A stretch of 64,000 bases of DNA, taken from contig NZ_CP092364.2 of the NCBI RefSeq assembly GCF_022370755.2, positions 5,518,001 through 5,582,000 of the forward strand. Reading direction: 5' to 3'. This document shows positions 8,829 through 17,736 of this stretch, piece by piece; within the stretch, counting starts at the first letter, position 1; every line of letters starts with the position of its first letter. The notes under the pieces were generated by a model. That model was given only the letters and a program-made list of their open reading frames with translations. It did no database searches and had not been told where the DNA came from. This DNA comes from Mycolicibacterium goodii (GTDB taxonomy: Bacteria > Actinomycetota > Actinomycetes > Mycobacteriales > Mycobacteriaceae). The translations under genes and the position numbers were made by a program.

Positions 8829-9638
8829 GTGGCCGCTGTCGACGTCGATCCAGGTGAGACCACCAAGTGGGATCCGGGCCTCACCGAGAAGGTCATGGGC
8901 AGGCTGCGCCCGCTGATCAAGGGCTACCACCGAGCCGAGGTGCACGGTCTCGAAACGTTCCCCAACGGCGGCGCGCTGGTGGTCTCCAACCACTCCGGCG
9001 GGCTGTTCCCCATGGATGTGCCGGTGTTCGCGACGGGCTTCTACGAGCGGTTCGGCTACGACCGACCCGTCTACACGCTGAGCCACGACATGCTGATGAC
9101 CGGTCCGACCGCGGACTTCTTCAGGAAGACGGGCTTCATCCGGGCCAACCACGAGAACGCCGATGAGGCGCTGCGCTCTGGCGGGGTCGTCGTCGTGTTC
9201 CCGGGTGGCGACTATGACGTGTACCGCCCCACGCTCGCGGCCAACAAGATCGATTTCGCCGGGCGCACCGGCTACGTGCGGGCCGCCCTCAATGCCGGTG
9301 TTCCGATCGTTCCCATGGTCGGCGTTGGTGGTCAGGAGACCCAACTGTTCCTGTCCCGCGGTACCGCGGTGGCCAAGGCCCTCGGCCCGGTCGCGCGCCT
9401 GGCCCGTACCAAGATCGTGCCGCTGTCGTTCGGTTTCCCCTTCGGATTCTCCGCGGTACTCCCGCTCAACGTGCCGCTGCCGTCGAAGATCGTCATGAAG
9501 ACCCTGCCGCCGATCGATGTCACCGCCGAGTTCGGTGAGAACCCCGACATTGACGAGGTCGACGCGCATGTCCGCCATGTGATGCAACGAGCGCTCGACG
9601 AACTGGCCGCGCAGCGGCGCTTCCCGGTGATCGGCTGA
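8829..9638 (+). CDS. PlsC-type lysophospholipid acyltransferase (Rv1428c-like)
   Basis: A 269-residue member of the glycerophosphate/lysophospholipid acyltransferase superfamily. The catalytic histidine lies in VVSNHSGGLFPMD, an NHSGG variant in which the Asp is further from the His than in the standard HX4D motif; FPGGDYDVYRP supplies the substrate-binding segment. It probably acylates a lyso-lipid with acyl-CoA made by the adjacent fadD12 product. The GTG start follows a GGGGG-rich ribosome-binding region. From memory the order acyltransferase, fadD12, lipO is the same as Rv1428c-Rv1426c in M. tuberculosis. Confidence 0.85.
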   Translation: MAAVDVDPGETTKWDPGLTEKVMGRLRPLIKGYHRAEVHGLETFPNGGALVVSNHSGGLFPMDVPVFATGFYERFGYDRPVYTLSHDMLMTGPTADFFRKTGFIRANHENADEALRSGGVVVVFPGGDYDVYRPTLAANKIDFAGRTGYVRAALNAGVPIVPMVGVGGQETQLFLSRGTAVAKALGPVARLARTKIVPLSFGFPFGFSAVLPLNVPLPSKIVMKTLPPIDVTAEFGENPDIDEVDAHVRHVMQRALDELAAQRRFPVIG

Positions 9639-9643
9639 TCGAC

Positions 9644-11287
9644 ATGGGACTTCTGGACCGGGTCACCGGCCCGTTGCTCGCCACCGTCGGCATGGTCACA
9701 ACCATGCGACGCGCCGGCCTGATCGCCCCATTGCGGCCCGACAGGTACCTTCGTATCGCCGCCGCGATGGCCCGCGAGAACATGAGCGTCACATCGGGAT
9801 TCGCGAGCGCCGCGCAACGGTGTCCCGACCGTGCCGGTCTCGTCGACGAGCTCGGCACGCTGACCTGGCGTGAGATCGATCAGCGGGCCGATGCACTCGC
9901 GGCGGGCCTGCAGGCTCTTCCCGGCGGGGCGCCCGAGATGCTGGGCATCATGGCGCGCAACCATCGCGGCTTCGTGCTGTCGTTGATCGCGGCCAACCGC
10001 ATCGGCGCCGATGTCCTGCTGCTCAACACCTCATTCGCCGGGCCTGCCCTGGCCGAGGTGGTGAGCCGCGAGAAAATCGACGCGGTCATCTACGACGAGG
10101 AGTTCACCGACACCGTCGACCGCGCGCTCGCCGACTCAGCTGTCGTGCCCGCGCGGATCCTGGCCTGGACCGACACCGCAGCACACGACATCACGGTCGC
10201 CAAGCTCACCGAGCAGTTCGCGGGCCGGCAACCACGGCGTGGCGGGCAGAAGGACGGCCAGAAGAGCAAGGTCATCCTGCTGACGTCGGGAACGACCGGA
10301 ACTCCCAAGGGCGCCAAGCATTCCGGCGGTGGACCCGAGATCCTCAAGGCGATCCTGGACCGCACGCCGTGGCGCGCTGAGGAACCGGTCGTCATCGTGG
10401 CGCCGATGTTCCACGCCTGGGGCTTCTCGCAGTTGGCGTTCGCGGCCTCGATGGCGTGCACCATCATCACACGTCGCAAGTTCGATCCGGAGGCGACCCT
10501 CGAACTCGTCGACCGCCACCGCGCCACTGGCCTGTGCGTGGTCCCGGTGATGTTCGACCGCATCATGGACCTGCCCGAGGAGGTGCTGCGCCGCTACGAC
10601 GGAAGCTCGCTGCGGTTCGCGGCGGCGTCCGGATCGCGCATGCGCCCCGACGTCGTCATCGCGTTCATGGACCGCTTCGGCGACATCATCTACAACAACT
10701 ACAACGCCACCGAGGCCGGCATGATCGCCACTGCCACACCGGCCGATCTGCGCGCCGCCCCCGATACGGCGGGTAAACCCGCCGAGGGTACCGAGATCCG
10801 GATCCTCGACGCCGATCTGCGCGACGTGCCGACGGGCGAGGTGGGCACCATCTACGTGCGCAACTCCACACAGTTCGACGGCTACACATCCGGCACCACC
10901 AAGGACTTCCACGACGGCTTCATGTGCTCCGGCGATGTGGGCCGCCTCGATGCGGCGGGCCGGTTGTTCGTCGTCGGCCGCGACGACGAGATGATCGTCT
11001 CCGGCGGCGAGAACGTCTACCCCATCGAGGTCGAGAAGGTGCTGACCACGCATCCGGCGGTCGCAGAAGCCGCGGTGATCGGGACCGACGACGAGCAGTT
11101 CGGTCAGCGTCTCGCGGCGTTCGTGGTCCTGTCGGGCGAGGCGACAGTCGAGGACCTGAAGTCGCACGTCCGCGACAACCTCGCGAATTACAAAGTGCCG
11201 CGCGACATCACGATCCTCGACGAGCTCCCCCGCAACAGCACCGGGAAGATCGCGCGCCGCGAACTACAGGACCGGCTGAATGGCTAA
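9644..11287 (+). CDS. fadD12: Long-chain acyl-CoA synthetase FadD12-like
   Basis: A 547-residue AMP-forming acyl-CoA synthetase. The ATP loop is LLTSGTTGTPKGAKHS, the A5 motif NNYNATEAG, the hinge GRDDEMIVSGGENVYP, and the catalytic lysine lies in RNSTGKIARREL near the C-terminus. It activates fatty acids to acyl-CoA via acyl-adenylate. The start ATG is 2 bases after the acyltransferase stop, and the end overlaps lipO by 8 bases, so the three form one operon behind the KstR-like box. The cassette suggests linked fatty-acid release, activation and re-esterification. Confidence 0.9.
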   Translation: MGLLDRVTGPLLATVGMVTTMRRAGLIAPLRPDRYLRIAAAMARENMSVTSGFASAAQRCPDRAGLVDELGTLTWREIDQRADALAAGLQALPGGAPEMLGIMARNHRGFVLSLIAANRIGADVLLLNTSFAGPALAEVVSREKIDAVIYDEEFTDTVDRALADSAVVPARILAWTDTAAHDITVAKLTEQFAGRQPRRGGQKDGQKSKVILLTSGTTGTPKGAKHSGGGPEILKAILDRTPWRAEEPVVIVAPMFHAWGFSQLAFAASMACTIITRRKFDPEATLELVDRHRATGLCVVPVMFDRIMDLPEEVLRRYDGSSLRFAAASGSRMRPDVVIAFMDRFGDIIYNNYNATEAGMIATATPADLRAAPDTAGKPAEGTEIRILDADLRDVPTGEVGTIYVRNSTQFDGYTSGTTKDFHDGFMCSGDVGRLDAAGRLFVVGRDDEMIVSGGENVYPIEVEKVLTTHPAVAEAAVIGTDDEQFGQRLAAFVVLSGEATVEDLKSHVRDNLANYKVPRDITILDELPRNSTGKIARRELQDRLNG

Positions 11288-12491
11288 GCCCTTGCTCACC
11301 GCATCGACGGAGCTGCTCAACGCCGTCAATGCCGTGAAACCCTTCGGCCGCAAGGGCTACTCCACGGTCGTGGCGTTCGCGTTCGGGTGGCCCACCTCGG
11401 AGAACGGGCCGCTGCTCACGACGGTCTCGATGTTCGACGTGCTGCGCCGCGCCGTCCGTGGTGACTATCGGTCCGCGTCGGGCCGAATCTCGTTGCTACT
11501 CAAGGCGCTCACGTGGGCCCTGCTGTACGTCGTGCATCACCGCAACCGGACGTCACGCCGGTTCTTCGAGGAACCTCTGCGCGCTGCGCTCGGCGCGGAC
11601 TATGCGGTGGCCCGCCGGGCCCGCCGCCCCGGCGGGGTGATCCGCACATCGTGGTCGCGGCACCGCTATGCGAACGCGACCGTGCGGTACGGTCCGCACG
11701 CCGCCAACCTGGCCGACATCTGGATGCGACCCGACCTGCCCCGTGACGGCAGGGCGCCGGTGCTGCTGCAGGTGCCTGGCGGCGCCTGGATGATCGGTAT
11801 GCGCAGGCCACAGTCGTACCCGCTCATGAGCCACCTCGCCGAGCAGGGCTGGATCTGTGTGTCCATCGGTTACCGGATCAGCCCCAGGCACAGCTGGCCC
11901 GACCACATCGTCGATGTCAAACAGGCGCTCGCGTGGGTGAAGGCGAACATCGCCGAGTACGGCGGTGATCCCGAGTCCGTGTGCATCACGGGCGGCTCCG
12001 CGGGCGGGCACCTCACCGCGCTGGCCGCGCTGACGGCCAACGACCCGAAATGGCAGCCGGGATTCGAGGACGCCGACACCTCGGTGGTGGCCGCGGTGCC
12101 GGTCTACGGCCGCTACGACTGGTACAGCACCACGGGACCCGGACGCACCGAGTTCATGGAGATCCTCGAACGGCTGATCGTCAAACGCCCCCTCGACGGG
12201 AACGCGACGCTGTACCGCGACGCGTCACCGATCATGCTGGTACACCCTGATGCGCCTCCGTTCTTCGTGTTGCACGGCACGAACGACTCGCTGATCCCGG
12301 TCGTCGAAGGGCGTGACTTCGTCGCGGCGTTGCGCAAGGTGTCGACATCACCGGTGGTCTACGCCGAGATTCCGCACGCCCAGCACGCGTTCGACTTCTT
12401 CGGCTCACCGCACGGACACTTCACTGCCGACGCGGTCGAGAAGTTCCTGAACTGGGTGCTCGCCAAACGCGGTGTGGCACAGAACCGCTAG
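11280..12491 (+). CDS. lipO: Alpha/beta-hydrolase esterase LipO-like
   Basis: A 403-residue esterase of the hormone-sensitive-lipase-like group. After a ~110-residue mycobacterial N-terminal extension come the oxyanion segment QVPGGAWMIG, the nucleophile serine in ITGGSAGGHL, an acidic residue in LHGTNDSLIPV and the histidine in PHAQHAFDFF. It has a paralogue in this window, the lipC product, with the same architecture. It overlaps fadD12 by 8 bases, so free fatty acid released by this enzyme could feed the synthetase. The natural ester substrate is unknown. Confidence 0.85.
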   Translation: MAKPLLTASTELLNAVNAVKPFGRKGYSTVVAFAFGWPTSENGPLLTTVSMFDVLRRAVRGDYRSASGRISLLLKALTWALLYVVHHRNRTSRRFFEEPLRAALGADYAVARRARRPGGVIRTSWSRHRYANATVRYGPHAANLADIWMRPDLPRDGRAPVLLQVPGGAWMIGMRRPQSYPLMSHLAEQGWICVSIGYRISPRHSWPDHIVDVKQALAWVKANIAEYGGDPESVCITGGSAGGHLTALAALTANDPKWQPGFEDADTSVVAAVPVYGRYDWYSTTGPGRTEFMEILERLIVKRPLDGNATLYRDASPIMLVHPDAPPFFVLHGTNDSLIPVVEGRDFVAALRKVSTSPVVYAEIPHAQHAFDFFGSPHGHFTADAVEKFLNWVLAKRGVAQNR

Positions 12492-12501
12492 CGCAGATTC
12501 G

Positions 12502-13509
12502 TCAGATTTCCAGGACAACCTTGCCGAACGGGCCGCGATCGAGATGATCGAGCGCGGCCTGCAGATCCTCGAAGCGGTATCGCGTATCGATCACGGGTTT
12601 GAGTTGCGTCGCGTCGACCGCACGCACCAGGTCTTCGAGTGCGCGGCGGTGCCCCGTCCCGATGCCGTGGATCGTGATGCCCTTGAGCATCAACGGCATC
12701 ACGGGAGTGGAGATCTCGAAGCCTTCCAGCGCGCCGATCTGATGAATCTGCCCGCCGATGGCCGTCACCTGCACGGCCTCCGCCAAGTGGCTTCCGCCGA
12801 CGATCTCCAGCACGTGATCCACACCGCGATCCCCGGTGAGCTTCAGAACCGCGTCGACCCAGTCGTCGCGCCGCCGGTCGACCACGTGGTCGGCGCCGAG
12901 TTCTCGTGCGCGGGCGAGGTTGCCCGCACTGGCCGAGACGATCACCTGGGCCCCGTGGATCCTTGCGATGGCCAGCGCGAAAAGCGCGACACCTCCGGTA
13001 CCTTCGACCAGCACCGTCTCACCTGCGCGCACGCGGCCGCGCTCGGCCAGCGCGAACCACGCCGTGACGCCCGAACACGGCAGTGTGGCCGCCTCGACAT
13101 CACTGAGCGTGGCCGGTGCGCGCACGAACCAGTCCTCCGGGAACGCCACGTACTCGGCGAGCACGCCGGGATGGTGTCCCCCGAGTGTCCGGTAGGGCAG
13201 CGTGCGAGCGTCTCCCGGCCGCACGCCGTCGAGCCAGTCGGGTACGAAGTTCGAAATCACCCGATCGCCGATCGTGAACCGCTGCGCGCCGTCACCCAGC
13301 GCCACCACGGAACCGGCCAGATCGGATCCCGGCGTGAACGGATAGGCGAGCTGTAGTCCTCTGCCGTTCTCGGTCACCATCTTGTCGCGGTGGTTGAGTG
13401 CCACAGCCGCGACCCTCACCAGGACCTCTCCGCGTGCCGGTTCGGGGGTCGCGACGTCGCGCAACTCCAGCAGATTCCGCCCGATACCGTCCATCTCCCA
13501 GCGTCTCAT
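12502..13509 (-). CDS. Zinc-independent alcohol dehydrogenase / quinone oxidoreductase (MDR)
   Basis: A 335-residue medium-chain dehydrogenase/reductase. The GroES-like domain includes VALNHRDKM and FTPGSDLAGSVVALG; the Rossmann motif is VLVEGTGGVALFALAIA. Cysteines that would bind structural zinc are absent, which favours a quinone-oxidoreductase-like, NADPH-using enzyme. Substrate unknown. The start ATG at 13509 matches the family N-terminus; reading further upstream runs antisense through the divergent FAD oxidase gene. The 3' end converges with lipO 10 bases away, so no independent terminator fits between them. Confidence 0.8.
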   Translation of the reverse strand: MRRWEMDGIGRNLLELRDVATPEPARGEVLVRVAAVALNHRDKMVTENGRGLQLAYPFTPGSDLAGSVVALGDGAQRFTIGDRVISNFVPDWLDGVRPGDARTLPYRTLGGHHPGVLAEYVAFPEDWFVRAPATLSDVEAATLPCSGVTAWFALAERGRVRAGETVLVEGTGGVALFALAIARIHGAQVIVSASAGNLARARELGADHVVDRRRDDWVDAVLKLTGDRGVDHVLEIVGGSHLAEAVQVTAIGGQIHQIGALEGFEISTPVMPLMLKGITIHGIGTGHRRALEDLVRAVDATQLKPVIDTRYRFEDLQAALDHLDRGPFGKVVLEI

Positions 13510-13566
13510 CCCTCGGCGCAACTGAAGGCACTCGTGGAAAATTCCGCTCGCGTCCTCGCGCGGTCC

Positions 13567-13572
13567 TACACT
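13567..13572 (+). promoter_or_regulatory. -10 element of FAD-linked oxidase gene
   Basis: TACACT is followed by 6 bases and the GTG at 13579, the arrangement expected for a leaderless mRNA. Confidence 0.5.
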
Positions 13573-13578
13573 GACCGC

Positions 13579-14946
13579 GTGGATCCCGCCCTGGCCGAAC
13601 TGGCCGCCGAACTGCCGGCCCACGCATTGCTCACCGATGCCGACCAGGTCGAGGGTTACCGCCGCGATGCCGCAGCCGATCCGAAGGCCGGCCATCCGAT
13701 GGCCGTGGTCCGGGCCACCAGCACCGCCGACGTGCAGTGCGTTCTGCGATGGGCCGGCCGTCACCGCGTCCCGGTGGTGCCGCGCGGCGCCGGATCCGGG
13801 CTGTCCGGTGGGGCGAACGCCGTCGACGGCTGCGTCGTCCTCACCACCGAGCGGATGCGTGACATCCGTATCGATCCCGACAACCGCGTCGCGGTCGTGC
13901 AGCCTGGAGCGCTGAACGCCGACGTCAAACGCGCGGCCGCGCAACACGGCCTGTGGTACCCGCCGGACCCCGCCTCGGTCGACATCTCGTCGATCGGCGG
14001 CAACACCGCGACGAACGCGGGTGGTCTGTGCTGCGTGAAGTATGGGGTCACCAGCGACTACGTGCTGGGCATGGAGGTGGTGCTCGCCGATGGCACGGCC
14101 GTGACGCTCGGTGGCCCGCGGCTCAAAGATGTTGCGGGACTGTCGTTGACGAAGCTGTTCGTGGGTTCGGAGGGCATCCTCGGCGTGATCACCCGGGTCA
14201 CCCTGCGGCTGATCCCGGCCCAATCGCAGCAGTCCACCGTGGTCGCGGTGTTCAGTGCGGTCCAAGATGCGGCGAACGCGGTCGTGGCGATCACCGCCAC
14301 GGTGCGACCGGCCATGCTCGAGCTCATGGACCACGCCAGCATCAACGCCGTCGAGGATTACCGCCGCATGGGCCTCGACCGGTCCGCGCAGGCGCTGCTG
14401 CTGATCCAATCCGACGCTTCGGGCGATGCCGCGACCGAGGTTGCTCACATCGTCGACGCCTGCCGATCATGCGGTGCCACCGAGGTTTTCGCGACCGACG
14501 ATCCCGAGGAGGGCGCCGGTTTCACCGCGGCGCGACGTGTCGTCGGCCTGGCGCTCATGCAGTTGGGCACGCTGCTGCTCGAAGACGTCACGGTGCCCAT
14601 CCCTGAGCTGCCGGCCCTACTGGCGGGCATCCACCGCATCGCCACCGAATGTGACATCCTGATCTGCGTCGTCGCACACGCAGGTGACGGAAACACCCAC
14701 CCCGTCGTGGTTTTCGATCCCGACGACCCCGACGCGCGGGCGAGGGCCGAACGCGCCTTCAGCGAGGTGATGGATCTCGCGATCGCGATGGGCGGCACGA
14801 TCACGGGCGAACACGGAGTCGGCCGGCTCAAACGCGATTGGTTGCCGAAGCAACTCGGCGATGACGTGATCATGCTGACGCGCCGCGTCAAGGACGCTCT
14901 CGATCCGCTCGGCATCCTCAATCCCGGTGCGGTTCTGCACCCGTGA
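13579..14946 (+). CDS. FAD-linked 2-hydroxyacid oxidase (GlcD/D-lactate dehydrogenase type)
   Basis: A 455-residue flavoprotein of the VAO/GlcD superfamily. The FAD-binding domain (residues ~35-215) has PRGAGSGLSGGANAV and SIGGNTATNAGG; the C-terminal domain has HAGDGNTHPV and ITGEHGVGRLK, which bind the flavin and the hydroxyacid. It probably oxidises a D-2-hydroxyacid such as lactate or glycolate and passes electrons to the respiratory chain; the exact substrate is open. I chose GTG at 13579 because a -10 element lies 6 bases upstream; upstream in-frame sequence is antisense to the dehydrogenase gene. It ends just before a family A palindrome. Confidence 0.85.
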   Translation: MDPALAELAAELPAHALLTDADQVEGYRRDAAADPKAGHPMAVVRATSTADVQCVLRWAGRHRVPVVPRGAGSGLSGGANAVDGCVVLTTERMRDIRIDPDNRVAVVQPGALNADVKRAAAQHGLWYPPDPASVDISSIGGNTATNAGGLCCVKYGVTSDYVLGMEVVLADGTAVTLGGPRLKDVAGLSLTKLFVGSEGILGVITRVTLRLIPAQSQQSTVVAVFSAVQDAANAVVAITATVRPAMLELMDHASINAVEDYRRMGLDRSAQALLLIQSDASGDAATEVAHIVDACRSCGATEVFATDDPEEGAGFTAARRVVGLALMQLGTLLLEDVTVPIPELPALLAGIHRIATECDILICVVAHAGDGNTHPVVVFDPDDPDARARAERAFSEVMDLAIAMGGTITGEHGVGRLKRDWLPKQLGDDVIMLTRRVKDALDPLGILNPGAVLHP

Positions 14947-14956
14947 TCTCTCTTGC

Positions 14957-15016
14957 GCGAGCAGACGCAAAACTCCCGGTTTCCGAGGCAAAAAGGGCAA
15001 TTTTGCGTCTGCTCGC
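14957..15016. terminator. Intergenic palindrome, family A, copy 2
   Basis: Perfect 16-base arms, GCGAGCAGACGCAAAA at 14957-14972 and its reverse complement at 15001-15016, enclose a 28-base loop. It lies between convergent genes, as does copy 1 at 5558-5638, and shares that copy's core sequence. Likely a bidirectional terminator that is dispersed in the genome. Confidence 0.7.
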
Positions 15017-15024
15017 GGGAAGAA

Positions 15025-16443
15025 CTACTGGGTCATCGCGGAATCGACCACGGTCAGCTCATCGGATAGCCCTGCGGCCCTGCGGATGTCGCGGAACTCT
15101 TCGAGCATCGCGTCGGTGACCTCGTGGGGATCGTCGACCGTGGCGTCGTCGGAGATCACCGAGATGTTGAGCTGGTCGACATAGCTCCACACCGTGATGT
15201 TGAGCCCGCTGCCCGCGGTGATCGGCCCCACCGAGTAGAGCTCGGTGACCGTCGCACCGCCCACCTTGCCGCGCTCGCGTGGCCCGGGGACGTTCGAGAT
15301 GTTGAGGTTGAGGACCTTGTTCTGGCCGTCCTTGTTGGACAGCCACCGAAAGGCCGCCTCGACCGGCGCAGGCGGCATGTAGGCGGCCCAGCGCGCGACG
15401 AGTTCGGGTCCGATGAGCTGGTGGCTCTCCTTGGCGAGGTTCGCCGCCTCCCGCGTCTGCCGTACCCGCTCGGCGGTGTCGTCGACGTTCACCGGCAGCG
15501 CCACCAGCACACCGCTGAAGCGGTTGCCCCAGATCCGATCCGGCGAGAAGTCGAAGCTCATCGGGACCGACGCCAGCAGGGGGTGATCGGCGTGGCCGTC
15601 GTACCGCAGCAGCAGTGTGCGCAGCGCACCGGAGGACATCGCCAACACCAGGTCGTTGAGTGTGATACCGAGTTTCTTGCTGGTTTCCTTGGCGTCCGCG
15701 AGCGCGATGGTGGCGGTCGCGAACAGCCGCTTCGCGGTGATCATGTGGTTCATGAAGCTCGGCGGCGGTGTGAATGGGCGCGTCAGCTCAGGGGAGAGCT
15801 TGCGGGTGCTGCGGCGCACGCGCGCCACCCCCTGTGCGGTGTAGCGGATCGTCGCGGGGATCCGCCCGATCTGGCGCATGTGGTCGAAGAACGCCGTGCG
15901 CACGAGCTCGCCCTTGGAGGGTTCCGGGTCGGTGGCATAGGAGTCGCGGTCGCGCTGCGGCCCGTCCTGCAGGTCCATGCCGCGGGCCAGCAGGTTGGCC
16001 GAAGCGATGCCGTCGGCCAACGCGTGGTGGATCTTGTTGACCACCGCGATGCGTCCGCCGGTGAGCCCCTCCACGAAGTACATCTCCCACAGCGGCCTGC
16101 TGCGGTCGAGTGGCGTGCCGGCGATCTCGCCGATGGCCTCGTCGAGTTCGCGGCGTCCGCCCGGCTCGCGCAACCGCCAGGGACGAACGTGGTACTCGAG
16201 GTCGACGTCGCAGTTCTCGCGCCACATCGGGTGGTGGAACTTGAACGGAATGTCCACGAGCTGGAACCGGAACGGGTCGAGCTTGTGGAGCCGCCCGTGC
16301 AGCACCTTGCGGAAGTCCTCGATGCCGAACGTTCTGTCACCGATGCCGTCGAGATCGATGACCGCGATCTTCAGCGTGTGCATGTGCACGTTGGGGGTCT
16401 CGCTGTACAGCAGGAACGCGTCCCACCCGCTCAACCGTTTCAT
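15025..16443 (-). CDS. Wax ester synthase / diacylglycerol acyltransferase (Rv0221-like)
   Basis: A 472-residue WS/DGAT enzyme, which esterifies acyl-CoA to a diacylglycerol or fatty alcohol for storage lipid. The catalytic HHALADG motif is at residues 139-145, matching HHxxxDG; the later family blocks NDLVLAMSSGALR and NLNISNVPGPRE are present. It lies 24 bases downstream of lipC and both are transcribed leftward, so they are probably one operon. From memory the order lipC-Rv0221 is conserved in M. tuberculosis. The Shine-Dalgarno sequence sits in the 3' arm of a short GC hairpin (CCCCC at 16460-16464, GGGGG at 16453-16457 on the mRNA), which might modulate translation. Confidence 0.9.
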   Translation of the reverse strand: MKRLSGWDAFLLYSETPNVHMHTLKIAVIDLDGIGDRTFGIEDFRKVLHGRLHKLDPFRFQLVDIPFKFHHPMWRENCDVDLEYHVRPWRLREPGGRRELDEAIGEIAGTPLDRSRPLWEMYFVEGLTGGRIAVVNKIHHALADGIASANLLARGMDLQDGPQRDRDSYATDPEPSKGELVRTAFFDHMRQIGRIPATIRYTAQGVARVRRSTRKLSPELTRPFTPPPSFMNHMITAKRLFATATIALADAKETSKKLGITLNDLVLAMSSGALRTLLLRYDGHADHPLLASVPMSFDFSPDRIWGNRFSGVLVALPVNVDDTAERVRQTREAANLAKESHQLIGPELVARWAAYMPPAPVEAAFRWLSNKDGQNKVLNLNISNVPGPRERGKVGGATVTELYSVGPITAGSGLNITVWSYVDQLNISVISDDATVDDPHEVTDAMLEEFRDIRRAAGLSDELTVVDSAMTQ

Positions 16444-16467
16444 ACCGCACCTCCCCCACGGGGGTGT

Positions 16468-17682
16468 CTATATAACCGCTTTTGCCCTGTCACGCGTTCG
16501 ATTTCGGTGAATCTGGTTGAGGAACAGCCCAATTGCCGTCGCTGTGGCCCCGGTTCTGGCACCGTCGGTCATGTCGAAACCGTGTCCGGCCCCTGGCAGC
16601 TCGAGATAGCCGACGGGCGCGCGTGACACCGCACCGAGCCGGTCGACGAAACCACGCGCTTGCGCGACCGGGATGACGGTGTCCGCGGAGCCGTGCACGA
16701 CCAGGAATGGCGGCGCGTCGGGGTGGATCTGCGCGATCGGCGAGGCCAGCCGGAAGATCTCGGGGTGGCGTTCGATCGAACGTTTGACGACGACGCGTTC
16801 GAGGAAGTCGACGAACCGCTCGCGTTCCACCGTCGAGCGGTCCTCCCAGTCGTAGCGCCCGTAGATCCCCACCACCGCGTCGACCGTCGTATCGGCACTG
16901 TCCGGGAGATCACCCTGCAGGTCGGGATGATTCGGGGTGAGACCGGCCAGCGCGGCCAGATGCCCACCCGCCGAACACCCGGCGATGGCGACGAAGTGCC
17001 GGTCCCCACCGAACTTGTCGACGTTGGCGCGCGCCCATGCGATCGCGGCCTTGACGTCGTGGATGTGTCGCGGCCAGCGATGGTGCGGGGACACCCGGTA
17101 GTCGATCGACAGGCAGACCCACCCCTGCTGGGCGAGGTGCGACATCAACGCATACCCCTGCAGAACCCGGCTGCCGTGCACCCACGCGCCACCCGGAACG
17201 TACAGGAGGACCGGAGCGGGCTGGGCAGGCAGTTCCCTGGTGCGCCAGACGTCGAGCAGCTGTGACGGGCTGTCGCCGTAGCGCACCGAGGTGCGGTAGA
17301 CGCTGCGCCGGTGTCCCATCACGTTCCACAGCGGTGGCAGGCTTTGCGGCGCAGGCCATTCGACGGCAAGGTCAGCGGGTGGGACGACGCCGCGCAGCGC
17401 CTCGACGGCGGCTGCGGTGGTGTGCTCGCGCTCGTCCCGTCGGATCGCGGCGGCGCCGGGCGTGAGCCAGTTCTTCGCCGATGCCGCCACGAAGTCGGGC
17501 AGATGACGCAGTCCCCACACGCTCATGGCGGTCATGGATCCCAGCGGTTCGAAATGCTTGCCGATGACCGGCAGCGAAGCGACGCATTCGCTGAATGCCA
17601 GCATGTGGTCGGCAGGTTTGGCCCTCAGCAACCATTTGGTACGTGCGGCCAAACTGGGACCCGCGGTCGGTCGTGCCGTCAT
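16468..17682 (-). CDS. lipC: Alpha/beta-hydrolase esterase LipC-like
   Basis: A 404-residue esterase, essentially the length of M. tuberculosis LipC (about 403). It carries the oxyanion segment YVPGGAWVHG, nucleophile serine in IAGCSAGGHL, an acidic residue in VHGSADTVIPV and the histidine in GAGHGFDM. LipC is reported as a cell-surface esterase/phospholipase in M. tuberculosis; no cleavable signal peptide is obvious here. The ATG at 17682 is chosen because a TACGCT -10 element lies 6 bases upstream. It is co-directional with the WS/DGAT gene, linking lipid hydrolysis and re-esterification, and is paralogous to the lipO product. Confidence 0.85.
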   Translation of the reverse strand: MTARPTAGPSLAARTKWLLRAKPADHMLAFSECVASLPVIGKHFEPLGSMTAMSVWGLRHLPDFVAASAKNWLTPGAAAIRRDEREHTTAAAVEALRGVVPPADLAVEWPAPQSLPPLWNVMGHRRSVYRTSVRYGDSPSQLLDVWRTRELPAQPAPVLLYVPGGAWVHGSRVLQGYALMSHLAQQGWVCLSIDYRVSPHHRWPRHIHDVKAAIAWARANVDKFGGDRHFVAIAGCSAGGHLAALAGLTPNHPDLQGDLPDSADTTVDAVVGIYGRYDWEDRSTVERERFVDFLERVVVKRSIERHPEIFRLASPIAQIHPDAPPFLVVHGSADTVIPVAQARGFVDRLGAVSRAPVGYLELPGAGHGFDMTDGARTGATATAIGLFLNQIHRNRTRDRAKAVI

Positions 17683-17688
17683 GGCGCG

Positions 17689-17694
17689 AGCGTA
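17689..17694 (-). promoter_or_regulatory. lipC: -10 element of lipC
   Basis: On the minus strand TACGCT is followed by CGCGCC (6 bases) and ATG, so a leaderless mRNA is expected. The identical hexamer with 6-base spacing occurs at 18950-18955 and at 58933-58938. Confidence 0.55.
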
Positions 17695-17736
17695 CCGCGC
17701 GGTCACCACCGCCAGGCGACAACTTCGCCAAAGTGT

